From HGM04593 sp045630965 (lineage in GTDB: Bacteria > Bacteroidota > Bacteroidia > Bacteroidales > Bacteroidaceae): DNA of 32,851 nucleotides. Shown one piece after another: positions 24,764 through 32,851 of this stretch; the first letter of the stretch is position 1; the number at the start of each line of letters is the position of its first letter. The position numbers and the translations under genes were made by a program. Location: positions 1 to 32,851 of the forward strand of contig JAZQTU010000018.1 of the NCBI GenBank assembly GCA_045630965.1. The letters run 5' to 3'. The notes under the pieces are model-generated. The model was not told the DNA's origin and did not search any database. It saw nothing but the letters and a program-made list of their open reading frames with translations.

Positions 24764-25384
24764 ACAGCCCTTATATATAAGGAATGCCACTATCGCTACT
24801 GCAATAATAATAAAGACAACACCAATTTCACTGCTGTACTCCTTGACTTTATTCATTACAGCCTGTTCGGTGTCCATACCGGGGATAGAAGCCATATAAT
24901 AACCGAGTGTGGCAAGAATTGAATTCCACAAACCGGCTCCCAGGCATGTATAAAGGACAAAACGTCCAAGCCCCATGCGCGCAAGGCCTGCCGGTATTGA
25001 TATCAACTGTCGCACAGCCGGAACAAGACGACCAATAAACGTTGATACGGCACCATGCTTGTCGAAGTACTCTTCGGCATTCTTTACTTTAGCCTCATCG
25101 ATAAGACACATGTGACCTACACGGCTGTTGGCAAACTTATATACGATGGGACGTCCCAGCCAAACCGCAAGATAGTAATTCACAAAGGCACCAATCAGTG
25201 CTCCCAATGTAGCAAACAGAACAACAAGGAACGCATTCATTTCACCTGTAACAGCAGCTTTCCATGCTGCAGGTGGAACAACAGCCTCCGATGGGAAAGG
25301 TATGAACGAGCTCTCGATAGCCATAAAAAATGTTACGGTCCAATAGTTAAGATGATCGAGACAGAATTGTATCAATGACTCCAT
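24752..25384 (-). CDS. DedA family integral membrane protein
   Basis: DedA (VTT-domain) proteins are lipid scramblase-like membrane proteins; in some bacteria they are undecaprenyl-phosphate or phospholipid translocases. The 210-residue protein has hydrophobic segments at about 13-30, 48-75, 120-140, 145-165 and 185-207. It also has the family motifs ESSFIPFPSEAVVPPAA (about 24-40) and FIGRLVPAVRQLISIPAGLA (about 116-135), whose acidic and basic residues are conserved. The gene follows the Ca2+ ATPase by 27 nt and ends in a shared terminator. Confidence 0.93.
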   Translation of the reverse strand: MESLIQFCLDHLNYWTVTFFMAIESSFIPFPSEAVVPPAAWKAAVTGEMNAFLVVLFATLGALIGAFVNYYLAVWLGRPIVYKFANSRVGHMCLIDEAKVKNAEEYFDKHGAVSTFIGRLVPAVRQLISIPAGLARMGLGRFVLYTCLGAGLWNSILATLGYYMASIPGMDTEQAVMNKVKEYSSEIGVVFIIIAVAIVAFLIYKGCKKR

Positions 25385-25411
25385 ATAGTTTTGTTGTATT
25401 TTTTATATTAT

Positions 25412-28084
25412 TCATTTTCTATTGAAAAGGCGTATAATCTCACCTACCCATAACACAAGCGAAGTGGAAGCTATTATCACAGCCCAACTTACCATTGAGA
25501 GCGGTTCGACACTGAACATTTCCCCACCGAATGTAACAATGAGGAACTGACCAAAAAGAATTATTCCGCATACAAGCAGGAATGTCTTGTCCTCCTTGAG
25601 GCCACTGAAAGCCGATTTTCCGGTCATGTATGCCTTGGCATTGAACATATTCCAGAACTGCAGCATAACGAAGAAGGTGAAGAACTCCGACTGTTCATAT
25701 CTTGTCATTCCGCCATTATTGCCATACCACATCAACAGAGCCAACTGTATTGCAACAAAGATTGCACCCACGACAAAGATATTCCACGCCATAGAACCGT
25801 TGATTATAAAATCACCGTCTGCTCCACTCTTGCGCGGACGTTCCTTCATCACCGACCAACTTGGAGGCAATGAAGCCAATGCACCAGCAGCAAATGTATC
25901 CATTATAAGATTGACCCATAACATCTGTGTAATAGTCAACGGTGATTCTGTTCCAATCAAAGAACCAAGCATTACAATTATACATGCTGCAACATTTATT
26001 GTAAGCTGGAAAAGCAGGAAGCGTTGTATATTCTTATAAAGAGAACGTCCCCACATGACCGCACGCGTGATACTTGCAAAAGAGTTGTCAATGATTGTAA
26101 TGTCACTTGCCTCCTTTGCGACTGATGTACCGTCACCCATCGAAAGACCTACCTGAGCTGCTTTGAGAGCTGGAGCATCATTTGTACCGTCACCAGTAAC
26201 GGCTACTACGGCATCCTGTTCCTGCAACAGACGTACAAGACGTTGTTTGTCCATAGGACGTGCACGACACATAATTTTAAGCCCCATGACACGTTTTGCA
26301 GCCTCTTCGTCACTGAGTGCCTCGAATTCAGGACCGGTGATGATTGCTTCGGCAGGCGTGTTCCTATCACATATACCTATCTGACGACCAATCTCACGTG
26401 CAGTCCCCGGTGTATCACCAGTAACAATCTTCACATCAACACCAGCCTGCAGACAACGGCCCACGGCCTCCGGCACATCACTGCGAACAGGGTCCGAGAT
26501 AGCCACAAATCCAACAAAAGTCAAATCGGTTTCGTGAAGTCGTCCATCCTTATACGGAGCCACATCATCAACCTCACCGAGTACCTGATAAGCGAAGCCT
26601 AATGTGCGCATAGCCATACTCTGATATTCAAGCAACCTTTCCTCTATTGTAGCACGGTGCTTGTTTACAGTAGTTATTCCATTTGCGGTCATTATATTAT
26701 TACAATGAGCCAGTACTATTTCAGGAGCACCCTTGACATAAAGGACCTTCTTGCCAAGCAACGGGGAATCAACGACTGTTGCCATGTACTTGCGTTCTGT
26801 TGAGAATGTCAACTGACTGAGCACTTTGACATCGTCACGCAACTGCTGATAGTCGGCACCCTGTTTGTCAAGCCACAGCAGGAGCGCGGCTTCAGTAGGG
26901 TTACCGATAGTCTTTACAGCACCGTTTTCCTTGTCAAGATTAGCTGTTGAGTTAACAGCAATACCCTCCTTGACAACTGCACTTGCATTATCTGCAGAAA
27001 GGTTCTGACCTTCAAGAGCAAAGAAATTGGTTTCATGTACCTGCATTCTGTTCTGTGTCAGAGTACCAGTCTTGTCGGTACAGATAACGGTTGTAGCTCC
27101 CATTGTCTCACATGCATGCATCTTACGTACAAGATTGTTAGTCTTCAGCATGCGGTTCATACTCAATGCAAGACTTAAGGTAACAGACATTGGCAGGCCT
27201 TCGGGGACTGACACAACGATAAGAGTAACAGCAATCATGAAGCTGTTCAACAAAGTCGATATTACATCGATTGTGTTCAACGGTGTATCCTGCAGAAAGA
27301 CTTTCAACGAAAGCAGTATGAATGTTACGGCAGCCACTACATAACCGACCTTGCTTATAAGTCCGGCAAGACGTTTGAGCTGCATCTGAAGCGGAGTGTC
27401 TAGTTCGTTGTCTATCAAAGCACCTTGGTTCACCTTGCCATACTCTGTAGCATCACCAACAAGGTCTACCTCCATTATACCATGTCCGTCAACAACAGTT
27501 GTACTGCGCAGTACCCTGTTGGAAGGATATGTAGCCTCATCATCAAAATCGGCTTCAACTGTAGTTTTTGAAATCACCGGCTCACCAGTAAGTGTAGACT
27601 CATTTATCTGCAACGAGTGGCTTTCGAGCAACAGACCGTCGGCAGGCACCTCGTCACCTGTATTCAACAACACGACATCACCTACAACGACCTCCTTGCG
27701 AGGAACCTCCTGTACCCTACCGCTACGCATCACTGTAACCATGACATCGTCATTCACTGTGTTCAGGACTTCAAATGCACGCGCAGCCTTGACCTCAAAG
27801 AAAAAACCTATTGTAGTTGCAAGAACTATTGCAAAGAAAATACCTATCGGTTCAAGGAAAGCGGCAAAGCCCTCCTGTTCTGGTCCCCAGCAGTGAACAC
27901 CGGATATAACCATTGACAATACCCAGGCAAGCAAGAGAATGCGTATTATAGGATCTTCGAACTTCTCAAGGAACTGTTTCCACAATGACACGCGTTCAGG
28001 CGGTGTCAAAACATTCTCACCGAAAAGACGACGACTCTCTTCGACCTGTTCTGGTGTCAAACCAACAATTTTCTTTGCTGACAT
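25412..28084 (-). CDS. Calcium-translocating P-type ATPase (PMCA-type)
   Basis: The 890-residue pump has the full P-type ATPase layout: N-terminal domain, ten expected membrane helices, TGEP actuator loop (166-169), PEGLP in M4 (294-298), phosphorylation motif DKTGTLT with Asp337, and TGDGTNDAPAL in the P domain. Sequence order and the M4 motif place it in the P2B calcium group, common in Bacteroidales, but manganese cannot be excluded. It is preceded by metH on the same strand after 44 nt and followed by dedA, so the order is metH, pump, dedA. Confidence 0.93.
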   Translation of the reverse strand: MSAKKIVGLTPEQVEESRRLFGENVLTPPERVSLWKQFLEKFEDPIIRILLLAWVLSMVISGVHCWGPEQEGFAAFLEPIGIFFAIVLATTIGFFFEVKAARAFEVLNTVNDDVMVTVMRSGRVQEVPRKEVVVGDVVLLNTGDEVPADGLLLESHSLQINESTLTGEPVISKTTVEADFDDEATYPSNRVLRSTTVVDGHGIMEVDLVGDATEYGKVNQGALIDNELDTPLQMQLKRLAGLISKVGYVVAAVTFILLSLKVFLQDTPLNTIDVISTLLNSFMIAVTLIVVSVPEGLPMSVTLSLALSMNRMLKTNNLVRKMHACETMGATTVICTDKTGTLTQNRMQVHETNFFALEGQNLSADNASAVVKEGIAVNSTANLDKENGAVKTIGNPTEAALLLWLDKQGADYQQLRDDVKVLSQLTFSTERKYMATVVDSPLLGKKVLYVKGAPEIVLAHCNNIMTANGITTVNKHRATIEERLLEYQSMAMRTLGFAYQVLGEVDDVAPYKDGRLHETDLTFVGFVAISDPVRSDVPEAVGRCLQAGVDVKIVTGDTPGTAREIGRQIGICDRNTPAEAIITGPEFEALSDEEAAKRVMGLKIMCRARPMDKQRLVRLLQEQDAVVAVTGDGTNDAPALKAAQVGLSMGDGTSVAKEASDITIIDNSFASITRAVMWGRSLYKNIQRFLLFQLTINVAACIIVMLGSLIGTESPLTITQMLWVNLIMDTFAAGALASLPPSWSVMKERPRKSGADGDFIINGSMAWNIFVVGAIFVAIQLALLMWYGNNGGMTRYEQSEFFTFFVMLQFWNMFNAKAYMTGKSAFSGLKEDKTFLLVCGIILFGQFLIVTFGGEMFSVEPLSMVSWAVIIASTSLVLWVGEIIRLFNRK

Positions 28085-28128
28085 ATTATTCCAATTTAAT
28101 TTTACTGTTTTGTAGCCTATTGTATTGA

Positions 28129-30861
28129 TTAAAACAAGTTCAGTTTGTTGTTGCGTGCCTCCTCAAGCGAACGCAATGGAACCTCTTTTCTTGCAGCCGC
28201 AACGTTACACAAAGACTCCTGTTCTGCATTCAATGCATTGACAAAAGCCTGACGCCTGTCAGTTCCGCCGAGCAGTTCAGCCGCCACAACGACATTTTGC
28301 GATACATCCTTAACGTGTATCACAGGAGCAGAATAATGCGGAGCAATTTTCAATGCTGTATGCAAAGGACTCGTAGTTGCTCCAGCTATCATAACAGGAA
28401 TTTCAAGCCCTTGCGCCTCCATCTCCTTCACCACAGATACCATTTCGTCAAGTGACGGAGTTATGAGGCCACTCAATACAACAATATCTACATTATTCTT
28501 TTTTGCTTCGGAGATTATACGTTCCTGTGGAACCATTACGCCAAGGTCAATTACATCATATCCATTGCACCCCATTACAACACCGGCGATATTCTTGCCG
28601 ATGTCATGCACGTCACCCTTCACAGTCGCATGCAGGACCTTGCCTGCAGACTGCTTCAATTCGGCACGTTCACCCTCGATAAGAGGTTGAAGAACTGCAA
28701 CAGCCTGCTTCATTGTACGTGCAGTCTTCACCACCTGCGGAAGGAAAAGCTTACCTTCACCAAAAAGATTACCAACGACCCCCATGCCGTCCATAAGTGG
28801 ACCACCAATGACATTGACAGCCGTACCGTATTTCTCCACAGCCTCGGCAAGGTCACATTCAAGCCAGTCACCAACACCTTTGAGCAATGCCCATTCAAGA
28901 CGTTTCTCTACCGGTTCATTACGCCATGCATCATCGGCCACACCCTGCACTGCAACACTCTGTTCCTTAAGTTTGTCAGCCACAGCGATAAGCCTTTCGG
29001 TAGCATCCGCTGTACGATTGAGAACAACGTCTTCCATTACCTTACGGACATCAACCGGTATATCGTTATATTGCACCTGTGACTGGGGATTTACAATACC
29101 CATATCCATTCCTGCCGAAATGGCATGATAGAGAAAAACAGCATGCAACGCCTCGCGCACATAATTGTTCCCTCTGAATGAGAATGAAAGGTTACTTACA
29201 CCACCACTGACATGAGCACCATGAAGATTCTCCCTTATCCATGCACAAGCCTTGATGAAATCGGCGCCATAGGCCGCATGTTCCTCAATGCCTGTAGCAA
29301 CAGCAAGTATGTTGGGATCAAATATTATTTCATAAGGCTCAAAGCCCGCTTTTTTGGTAAGCAGACGGAACGCCCTCTCGCAGATTTCTATTTTACGTTC
29401 ATAAGTGGTTGCCTGCCCCTCCTCATCAAAAGCCATAACCACAACGACTGCGCCAAGACGCTTTGCCTCAATGGCATGCTGCAAAAAGAGAGTTTCGCCC
29501 TCCTTCAAAGATATTGAATTAACTATGGTACGTCCCTGTATACACTTGAGACCGGCACGTATAACCTCCCAGTCAGACGAATCGACCATAATAGGAATAC
29601 GTGATATCTCTGGTTCCCCAGCAAGCATATTCAGAAAGTTGACCATTTCAGTTTTTACATCAAGCAGGCCATCATCCATGTTTATATCAAGCACCTGTGC
29701 TCCATCCTCAACCTGCTTACGTGCTATTTTCAGGGCTTCGGTGTAATTTTTCTCATTTATCAGCCTCAGGAACTTTCGCGAACCGGCAACATTGCATCGT
29801 TCTCCCACATTCATAAAATTGGTTGAGCTGTTAAGTACAATCCTTTCAAGCCCTGAAAGCCAGAGTTCCGAAGGCTTAGCTACAGGACGGCGCGGAGTCA
29901 CACCCTCTACCATTGGCGGGAAGAGTGCTATATATTCATCTGTTGTACCACAGCATCCTCCTACAATATTGACAAGACCTTCATCGATGAATTCGCGCAC
30001 AACAGTTGCCATCTCTTCAGGTGTCTGGTCATACCCGCCAAGTTCGTTAGGTAGCCCTGCATTAGGATATACACTCACATAGAACGGAGCAATGTCAGAC
30101 AAACGATTGAGGAATGGTTTCATCTCCCTTGCACCGAAAGAGCAGTTCAAGCCCACCGACAAAAGATTACGTCCTGCGACTGAAGCAAGGAAAGCCTCAA
30201 TAGTCTGACCCGAAAGGATACGTCCCTGAGCATCAGCAATAGTAAATGAGAGCATTACCGGGACCTCACGCCCCGCAATTGCCATAGCCTCATCCGACGC
30301 ATAAAGCGCAGCCTTGGCATTGAGAGTATCAAAAATAGTCTCACACAACAAGATGTCGACACCCCCTTCTATGAGAGCTATCATCTGCTCTTTATAAGCC
30401 TCAACAAGCTGATCAAAAGTAATATTACGAAATGCAGGATTCTCCACATCGGGGCTCATTGAACATGTGCGCGATGTCGGTCCTACGGAACCTGCGACAA
30501 AGCGCGGCTTGTCCGGTGTTGAATATTTGTCTGCCACAGCACGTGCAAGTTCTGCCGCACGACGGTTTATTTCAGGACAAAGTTCATCGCAACGGTATTC
30601 CGCCTGTGAAACCCTGTTAGCATTAAAAGTAGATGTCTCTATAATGTCAGCACCGGCCATGAGATACTTTTCGTGTATCTCCGTTATTATGTCAGGACGC
30701 GTGAGCACAAGGATATCATTGTTGCCTTTGAGAGGGACAGCATGCGAAGCAAACCGTTCACCTCTGAAATCAACCTCATCAAGAGCATACTTCTGCACCA
30801 TTGTACCCATTGCACCATCGAGTACAAGTATTCTCTTCTCCAATAATTTATGTAAATCCAT
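28129..30861 (-). CDS. metH: Cobalamin-dependent methionine synthase lacking the AdoMet-activation domain
   Basis: MetH transfers a methyl group from methyltetrahydrofolate to homocysteine through cobalamin. The 910 residues include the homocysteine domain (about 1-325; zinc cysteines in GLNCSFGA and GGCCGTT), the pterin-binding domain (about 345-620; FMNVGERCNVAGS), the four-helix cap and the B12-binding domain with DVHDIG (750-755, His752 as cobalt ligand). It ends at LEEARNNKLNLF, so the ~320-residue reactivation domain of the E. coli enzyme is absent, as in many Bacteroidetes, where it is encoded separately. There is no cobalamin riboswitch in the 83-nt gap upstream, nor a good promoter, so it is likely transcribed with smpB. 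Confidence 0.96.
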   Translation of the reverse strand: MDLHKLLEKRILVLDGAMGTMVQKYALDEVDFRGERFASHAVPLKGNNDILVLTRPDIITEIHEKYLMAGADIIETSTFNANRVSQAEYRCDELCPEINRRAAELARAVADKYSTPDKPRFVAGSVGPTSRTCSMSPDVENPAFRNITFDQLVEAYKEQMIALIEGGVDILLCETIFDTLNAKAALYASDEAMAIAGREVPVMLSFTIADAQGRILSGQTIEAFLASVAGRNLLSVGLNCSFGAREMKPFLNRLSDIAPFYVSVYPNAGLPNELGGYDQTPEEMATVVREFIDEGLVNIVGGCCGTTDEYIALFPPMVEGVTPRRPVAKPSELWLSGLERIVLNSSTNFMNVGERCNVAGSRKFLRLINEKNYTEALKIARKQVEDGAQVLDINMDDGLLDVKTEMVNFLNMLAGEPEISRIPIMVDSSDWEVIRAGLKCIQGRTIVNSISLKEGETLFLQHAIEAKRLGAVVVVMAFDEEGQATTYERKIEICERAFRLLTKKAGFEPYEIIFDPNILAVATGIEEHAAYGADFIKACAWIRENLHGAHVSGGVSNLSFSFRGNNYVREALHAVFLYHAISAGMDMGIVNPQSQVQYNDIPVDVRKVMEDVVLNRTADATERLIAVADKLKEQSVAVQGVADDAWRNEPVEKRLEWALLKGVGDWLECDLAEAVEKYGTAVNVIGGPLMDGMGVVGNLFGEGKLFLPQVVKTARTMKQAVAVLQPLIEGERAELKQSAGKVLHATVKGDVHDIGKNIAGVVMGCNGYDVIDLGVMVPQERIISEAKKNNVDIVVLSGLITPSLDEMVSVVKEMEAQGLEIPVMIAGATTSPLHTALKIAPHYSAPVIHVKDVSQNVVVAAELLGGTDRRQAFVNALNAEQESLCNVAAARKEVPLRSLEEARNNKLNLF

Positions 30862-30944
30862 ACTATTCTCTTAAAAACACCTACTCTACCCAATGCGAAT
30901 GCAAAGGATAGAGCATCATTATAAACATACCACAGGCAACAAGG

Positions 30945-31406
30945 TCAATAATCTTTCCTGATCCTGTCCATTTCACGTTTGTCGTCACGTTCCTTGATTG
31001 ACTCTCTCTTGTCGTATTCATGCTTACCACGCGCAAGAGCAATCACCAGCTTCGCGAGCCCTTTCTCGTTGATAAAAAGACGCATCGGTACAATTGTGAA
31101 ACCGGGGTTCTTGACAGTCTGCTTCAATTTACGCAACTCCTTACGTTCAAGCAACAGTTTGCGGTCGCGACGTGCAGAATGGTTATTGTATGAGCCATAG
31201 AAATATTCAGCCACATGCATATTCTTTACCCACAACTCGTCGGCAATGAATGTACAATAGGTATCGACAAGACTTGCCTTGGACTGCCTTATCGACTTGA
31301 TTTCGGTACCCGTAAGCACTATTCCAGCAGTGTATGTCTCGTTGACGATATAATCGAACGAAGCACGACGGTTCTTTATATTTACATTTGACACTCTCTT
31401 GTCCAT
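30945..31406 (-). CDS. smpB: SsrA-binding protein SmpB
   Basis: SmpB delivers tmRNA to stalled ribosomes. The 153-residue protein (start at the ATG at 31406; a further ATG at 31415 overlaps the upstream stop) shows NVNIKNRRASFDY, AGIVLTGTEIKSIRQSKASL, NMHVAEYFYGSYNNH and RRDRKLLL. A basic C-terminal tail (KHEYDKRESIKERDDKREM) enters the mRNA channel in the known structures. It lies 5 nt after the NigD-like lipoprotein gene. No tmRNA gene is seen in the window. Confidence 0.97.
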   Translation of the reverse strand: MDKRVSNVNIKNRRASFDYIVNETYTAGIVLTGTEIKSIRQSKASLVDTYCTFIADELWVKNMHVAEYFYGSYNNHSARRDRKLLLERKELRKLKQTVKNPGFTIVPMRLFINEKGLAKLVIALARGKHEYDKRESIKERDDKREMDRIRKDY

Positions 31407-31411
31407 AACAA

Positions 31412-32146
31412 TCATTTATGCAACGGATTGACAAACTGACCTTTCATTACACCCCACTTCTCCTCGCACATATTTCCATTGGCATCCTTGTTCTTGAGAT
31501 ATATCCTGAATATCAACTTCTCGTAATCCTGCAATGAGTTTTTCTCCTCTTCGGTAAACAAAGTGTTTATCTTATTAAGGTCGTAAGAAAGAAGTTTGGT
31601 ATACAACGTATCGCTTGGAGCAGTTGTCTTTGCAAGCAGGTTCAACCTTACAGTATCATTCTCTATGCCACGCAATGACATGACAAAATCGGTCTTTTCG
31701 GCAACAGAACCGAAACGCACATTAACGTTCAAACGGTTTTCCCATATCCATATCGGCCATTGGTAACTCTGCAACAACTCATATTCATATATATCCAATG
31801 GCAAGTCGTAGCTTGACGCATCGACATCCTCGCGTGGAGCAATATCAAGTGTCGGTATCTTTTCCACAACACTTACTATATCCCATTCAGGTTTCTTGCC
31901 GCTGTAGGCATCGAAATAGTAATGCAGAAGGATGTGTGCACGGTCACCCGTTTCAAGACCAAAATCATTCGGATGGTTTATGACACGGTACAATGTATCC
32001 TCAAATTCAGGTTGCAAAGTAGCCTTATTGACTGTAAATATATTACTAATGTAACCTTCTTCGTAATGATATACCTCACCCGGCTCGCATGACACAAGTG
32101 AAAACATCGAAACAAGCGAAACCAATATTCCTGTTATTCTCTTCAT
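31412..32146 (-). CDS. NigD-like lipoprotein
   Basis: From the ATG at 32146 the protein has 244 residues with a lipoprotein signal (MFSLVSC, lipidated Cys20). The mature part has a small N-terminal beta domain (YHYEEGYISNIFTVN through HILLHYYFDA) and a larger C-terminal beta-sandwich-like domain. This fits the two-domain NigD-like family of Bacteroidales, of unknown function. The name comes from a bacteriocin locus and does not imply bacteriocin activity. It is the first gene of the smpB-metH run and has its own promoter. Confidence 0.7.
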   Translation of the reverse strand: MKRITGILVSLVSMFSLVSCEPGEVYHYEEGYISNIFTVNKATLQPEFEDTLYRVINHPNDFGLETGDRAHILLHYYFDAYSGKKPEWDIVSVVEKIPTLDIAPREDVDASSYDLPLDIYEYELLQSYQWPIWIWENRLNVNVRFGSVAEKTDFVMSLRGIENDTVRLNLLAKTTAPSDTLYTKLLSYDLNKINTLFTEEEKNSLQDYEKLIFRIYLKNKDANGNMCEEKWGVMKGQFVNPLHK

Positions 32147-32172
32147 AGCAAATTTCAAACCAAAAACAGATG

Positions 32173-32203
32173 CGAAGATACAAACAAAATAGCAAAAGAC
32201 ATA
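32173..32203 (-). promoter_or_regulatory. Promoter of the NigD-like lipoprotein-smpB run
   Basis: On the minus strand TATG (32203-32200), a 19-nt spacer and TATCTTCG (32180-32173) fit the Bacteroidetes promoter with one mismatch in each box, 27 nt before the start codon. Confidence 0.5.
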
Positions 32204-32281
32204 CTACTGATATAAAATATATCTAACTATTATATTTTTTTAATAAGTATACGATTTTTACGAATATTTTTTACTGCGATT

Positions 32282-32312
32282 TTTGTTCAACACATAATTT
32301 TCATTATCTTCG
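32282..32312 (+). promoter_or_regulatory. Promoter of the Fe-S scaffold gene
   Basis: TTTG (32282-32285), a 19-nt spacer and TATCTTCG (32305-32312) fit the Bacteroidetes promoter with one mismatch, 46 nt before the ATG. Confidence 0.65.
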
Positions 32313-32357
32313 CAGAGCGAAATAGTCTATGTTTCACAATTAAAACATATAAAAATC

Positions 32358-32669
32358 ATGGTTTATTCACACGAAGTAGAAAACATGTGTGTAGTAAAGA
32401 AAGGTCCTAACCACGGTCCTGCTCCAATTCCCGAAGAGGGCAAATGGATCAAGGCAAAGGAGGTTGCTGACATTTCAGGCTTTACACACGGTATTGGTTG
32501 GTGTGCTCCTCAGCAAGGTGCTTGTAAGTTGACATTGAACGTGAAGGAAGGTATCATCCAGGAAGCATTGGTTGAAACAATCGGTTGCTCTGGTATGACT
32601 CACTCTGCTGCTATGGCATCAGAAATTCTCCCGGGCAAGACTGTATTGGAAGCTTTGAACACTGACTTG
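32358..32669 (+). CDS. Iron-sulfur cluster assembly scaffold-like protein, 5' part only
   Basis: The first 104 codons are genomic. They contain GIGWCAPQQGACKL (about 46-59) and ETIGCSGMTHSAAMASEIL (about 73-91), resembling NifU/IscU-type scaffolds and an Fe-S scaffold protein that, from memory, precedes a GGGtGRT protein gene in Bacteroidales. The frame continues only as KSDRSHVVL to a stop at 32699, and these last codons are adapter sequence, not protein. The gene is cut by the contig end; homologues are about twice this length. Function as a scaffold is by family only. Confidence 0.75.
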
Positions 32670-32753
32670 AAGTCGGATCGTAGCCATGTCGTTCTGTGAG
32701 CCAAGGAGTTGTACAAAAGGATTGTCTTCCTAAGACCGCTTGGCCTCCGACTT
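32670..32753. other. MGI/BGI (DNBSEQ) library adapters and 10-nt index, not genomic
   Basis: 32670-32711 (42 nt, beginning AAGTCGGATCGTAGCC and ending CAAGGAGTTG) matches the DNBSEQ read-2 adapter as I remember it. 32722-32753 is the reverse complement of the read-1 adapter (beginning TTGTCTTCCTAAGACC, ending GCCTCCGACTT). The ten bases between (32712-32721) have the place and length of a sample index. This is contamination left in the assembly. Confidence 0.93.
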
Positions 32754-32851
32754 AATACAGTCTTGCCCGGGAGGATTTCTGATGCCATAGCAGCAGAGTG
32801 AGTCATACCAGAGCAACCGATTGTTTCAACCAATGCTTCCTGGATGATACC
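32754..32851. repeat. Inverted copy of 32550-32647, assembly chimera
   Basis: These 98 bases are the reverse complement of 32550-32647 with one difference (32774 versus 32627), which changes an Ile codon from ATT to ATC and is therefore synonymous. The copy follows the adapter block directly, so it is a second library fragment joined through shared adapter k-mers, not a biological inverted repeat. Confidence 0.92.

Noticed and set aside
30862..30944. Cobalamin riboswitch upstream of metH
   Set aside because: The gap is only 83 nt and contains no B12-box-like sequence or room for the fold.
32600..32833. 77-aa minus-strand frame at the right end
   Set aside because: It is made of the inverted copy and adapter sequence, so it is an assembly artefact.

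Overview
The window looks like chromosomal DNA from a member of the Bacteroidales (Bacteroides/Prevotella-like). The evidence is phylum-restricted genes (PUR/DUF3276 protein, DUF5606, DUF4923, NigD-like lipoprotein, a ~300-aa NusB, a MetH without its activation domain), promoters of the Bacteroidetes type (TTTG, 19-21 nt, TAnnTTTG), and mostly weak ribosome binding sites. I assign the order with good confidence and the genus not at all. I saw no transposase, integrase, phage gene or CRISPR array, so most of the window is core genome.

Layout. 1-448: gene-free, AT-rich, with an unexplained cluster of GGGACAA boxes in both orientations. 449-5727 (minus): a TPR/PD40 exported protein, NfeD, flotillin-like FloA, a nucleoside phosphorylase and the tRNA-modification GTPase MnmE, read in that order. 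5935-7076 (plus): a TtcA-family tRNA thiolase and a small DUF486 membrane protein. 7259-7801 (minus): a reverse-rubrerythrin-type NADH peroxidase interrupted by one in-frame TAG. 8187-15066 (plus): a fasciclin-domain lipoprotein, an NAD synthetase whose glutaminase half has lost its catalytic cysteine, and ClpB. 15130-19179 (minus): nusB, yajC, a YbbR protein, coaE, then DUF5606 and DUF4923 from their own promoter. 19504-21808 (plus): PUR protein, rplY-pth-hslR, and tRNA-Arg(UCU). 21940-22848 (minus): an ECF sigma factor and a 59-aa small ORF set between two long palindromes. 23158-24727 (plus): a LicD-family protein and a SIMPL-domain protein. 24752-32146 (minus): a NigD-like lipoprotein, smpB, metH, a Ca2+ P-type ATPase and DedA. 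32358-32669 (plus): the first 104 codons of an Fe-S scaffold protein.

The right end is not genomic. From 32670 to 32753 the sequence matches, from memory, the two MGI/BGI (DNBSEQ) library adapters around a 10-nt index. From 32754 to 32851 it is an inverted copy of 32550-32647 with one synonymous difference. Real chromosome ends at 32669.

Functionally the window mixes translation and RNA maintenance (MnmE, TtcA, L25, Pth, HslR, SmpB, NusB, tRNA-Arg), proteostasis and stress (ClpB, peroxidase, HslR, ECF sigma), cofactor metabolism (NadE, CoaE, MetH) and envelope functions (FloA/NfeD, YajC, YbbR, DedA, lipoproteins). I do not see a multi-gene undescribed system. The best leads are the NadE with a degenerate glutaminase, a 9-N9-9 inverted repeat with CIRCE geometry but a different sequence upstream of clpB, the amber-interrupted peroxidase, and the GGGACAA box array.
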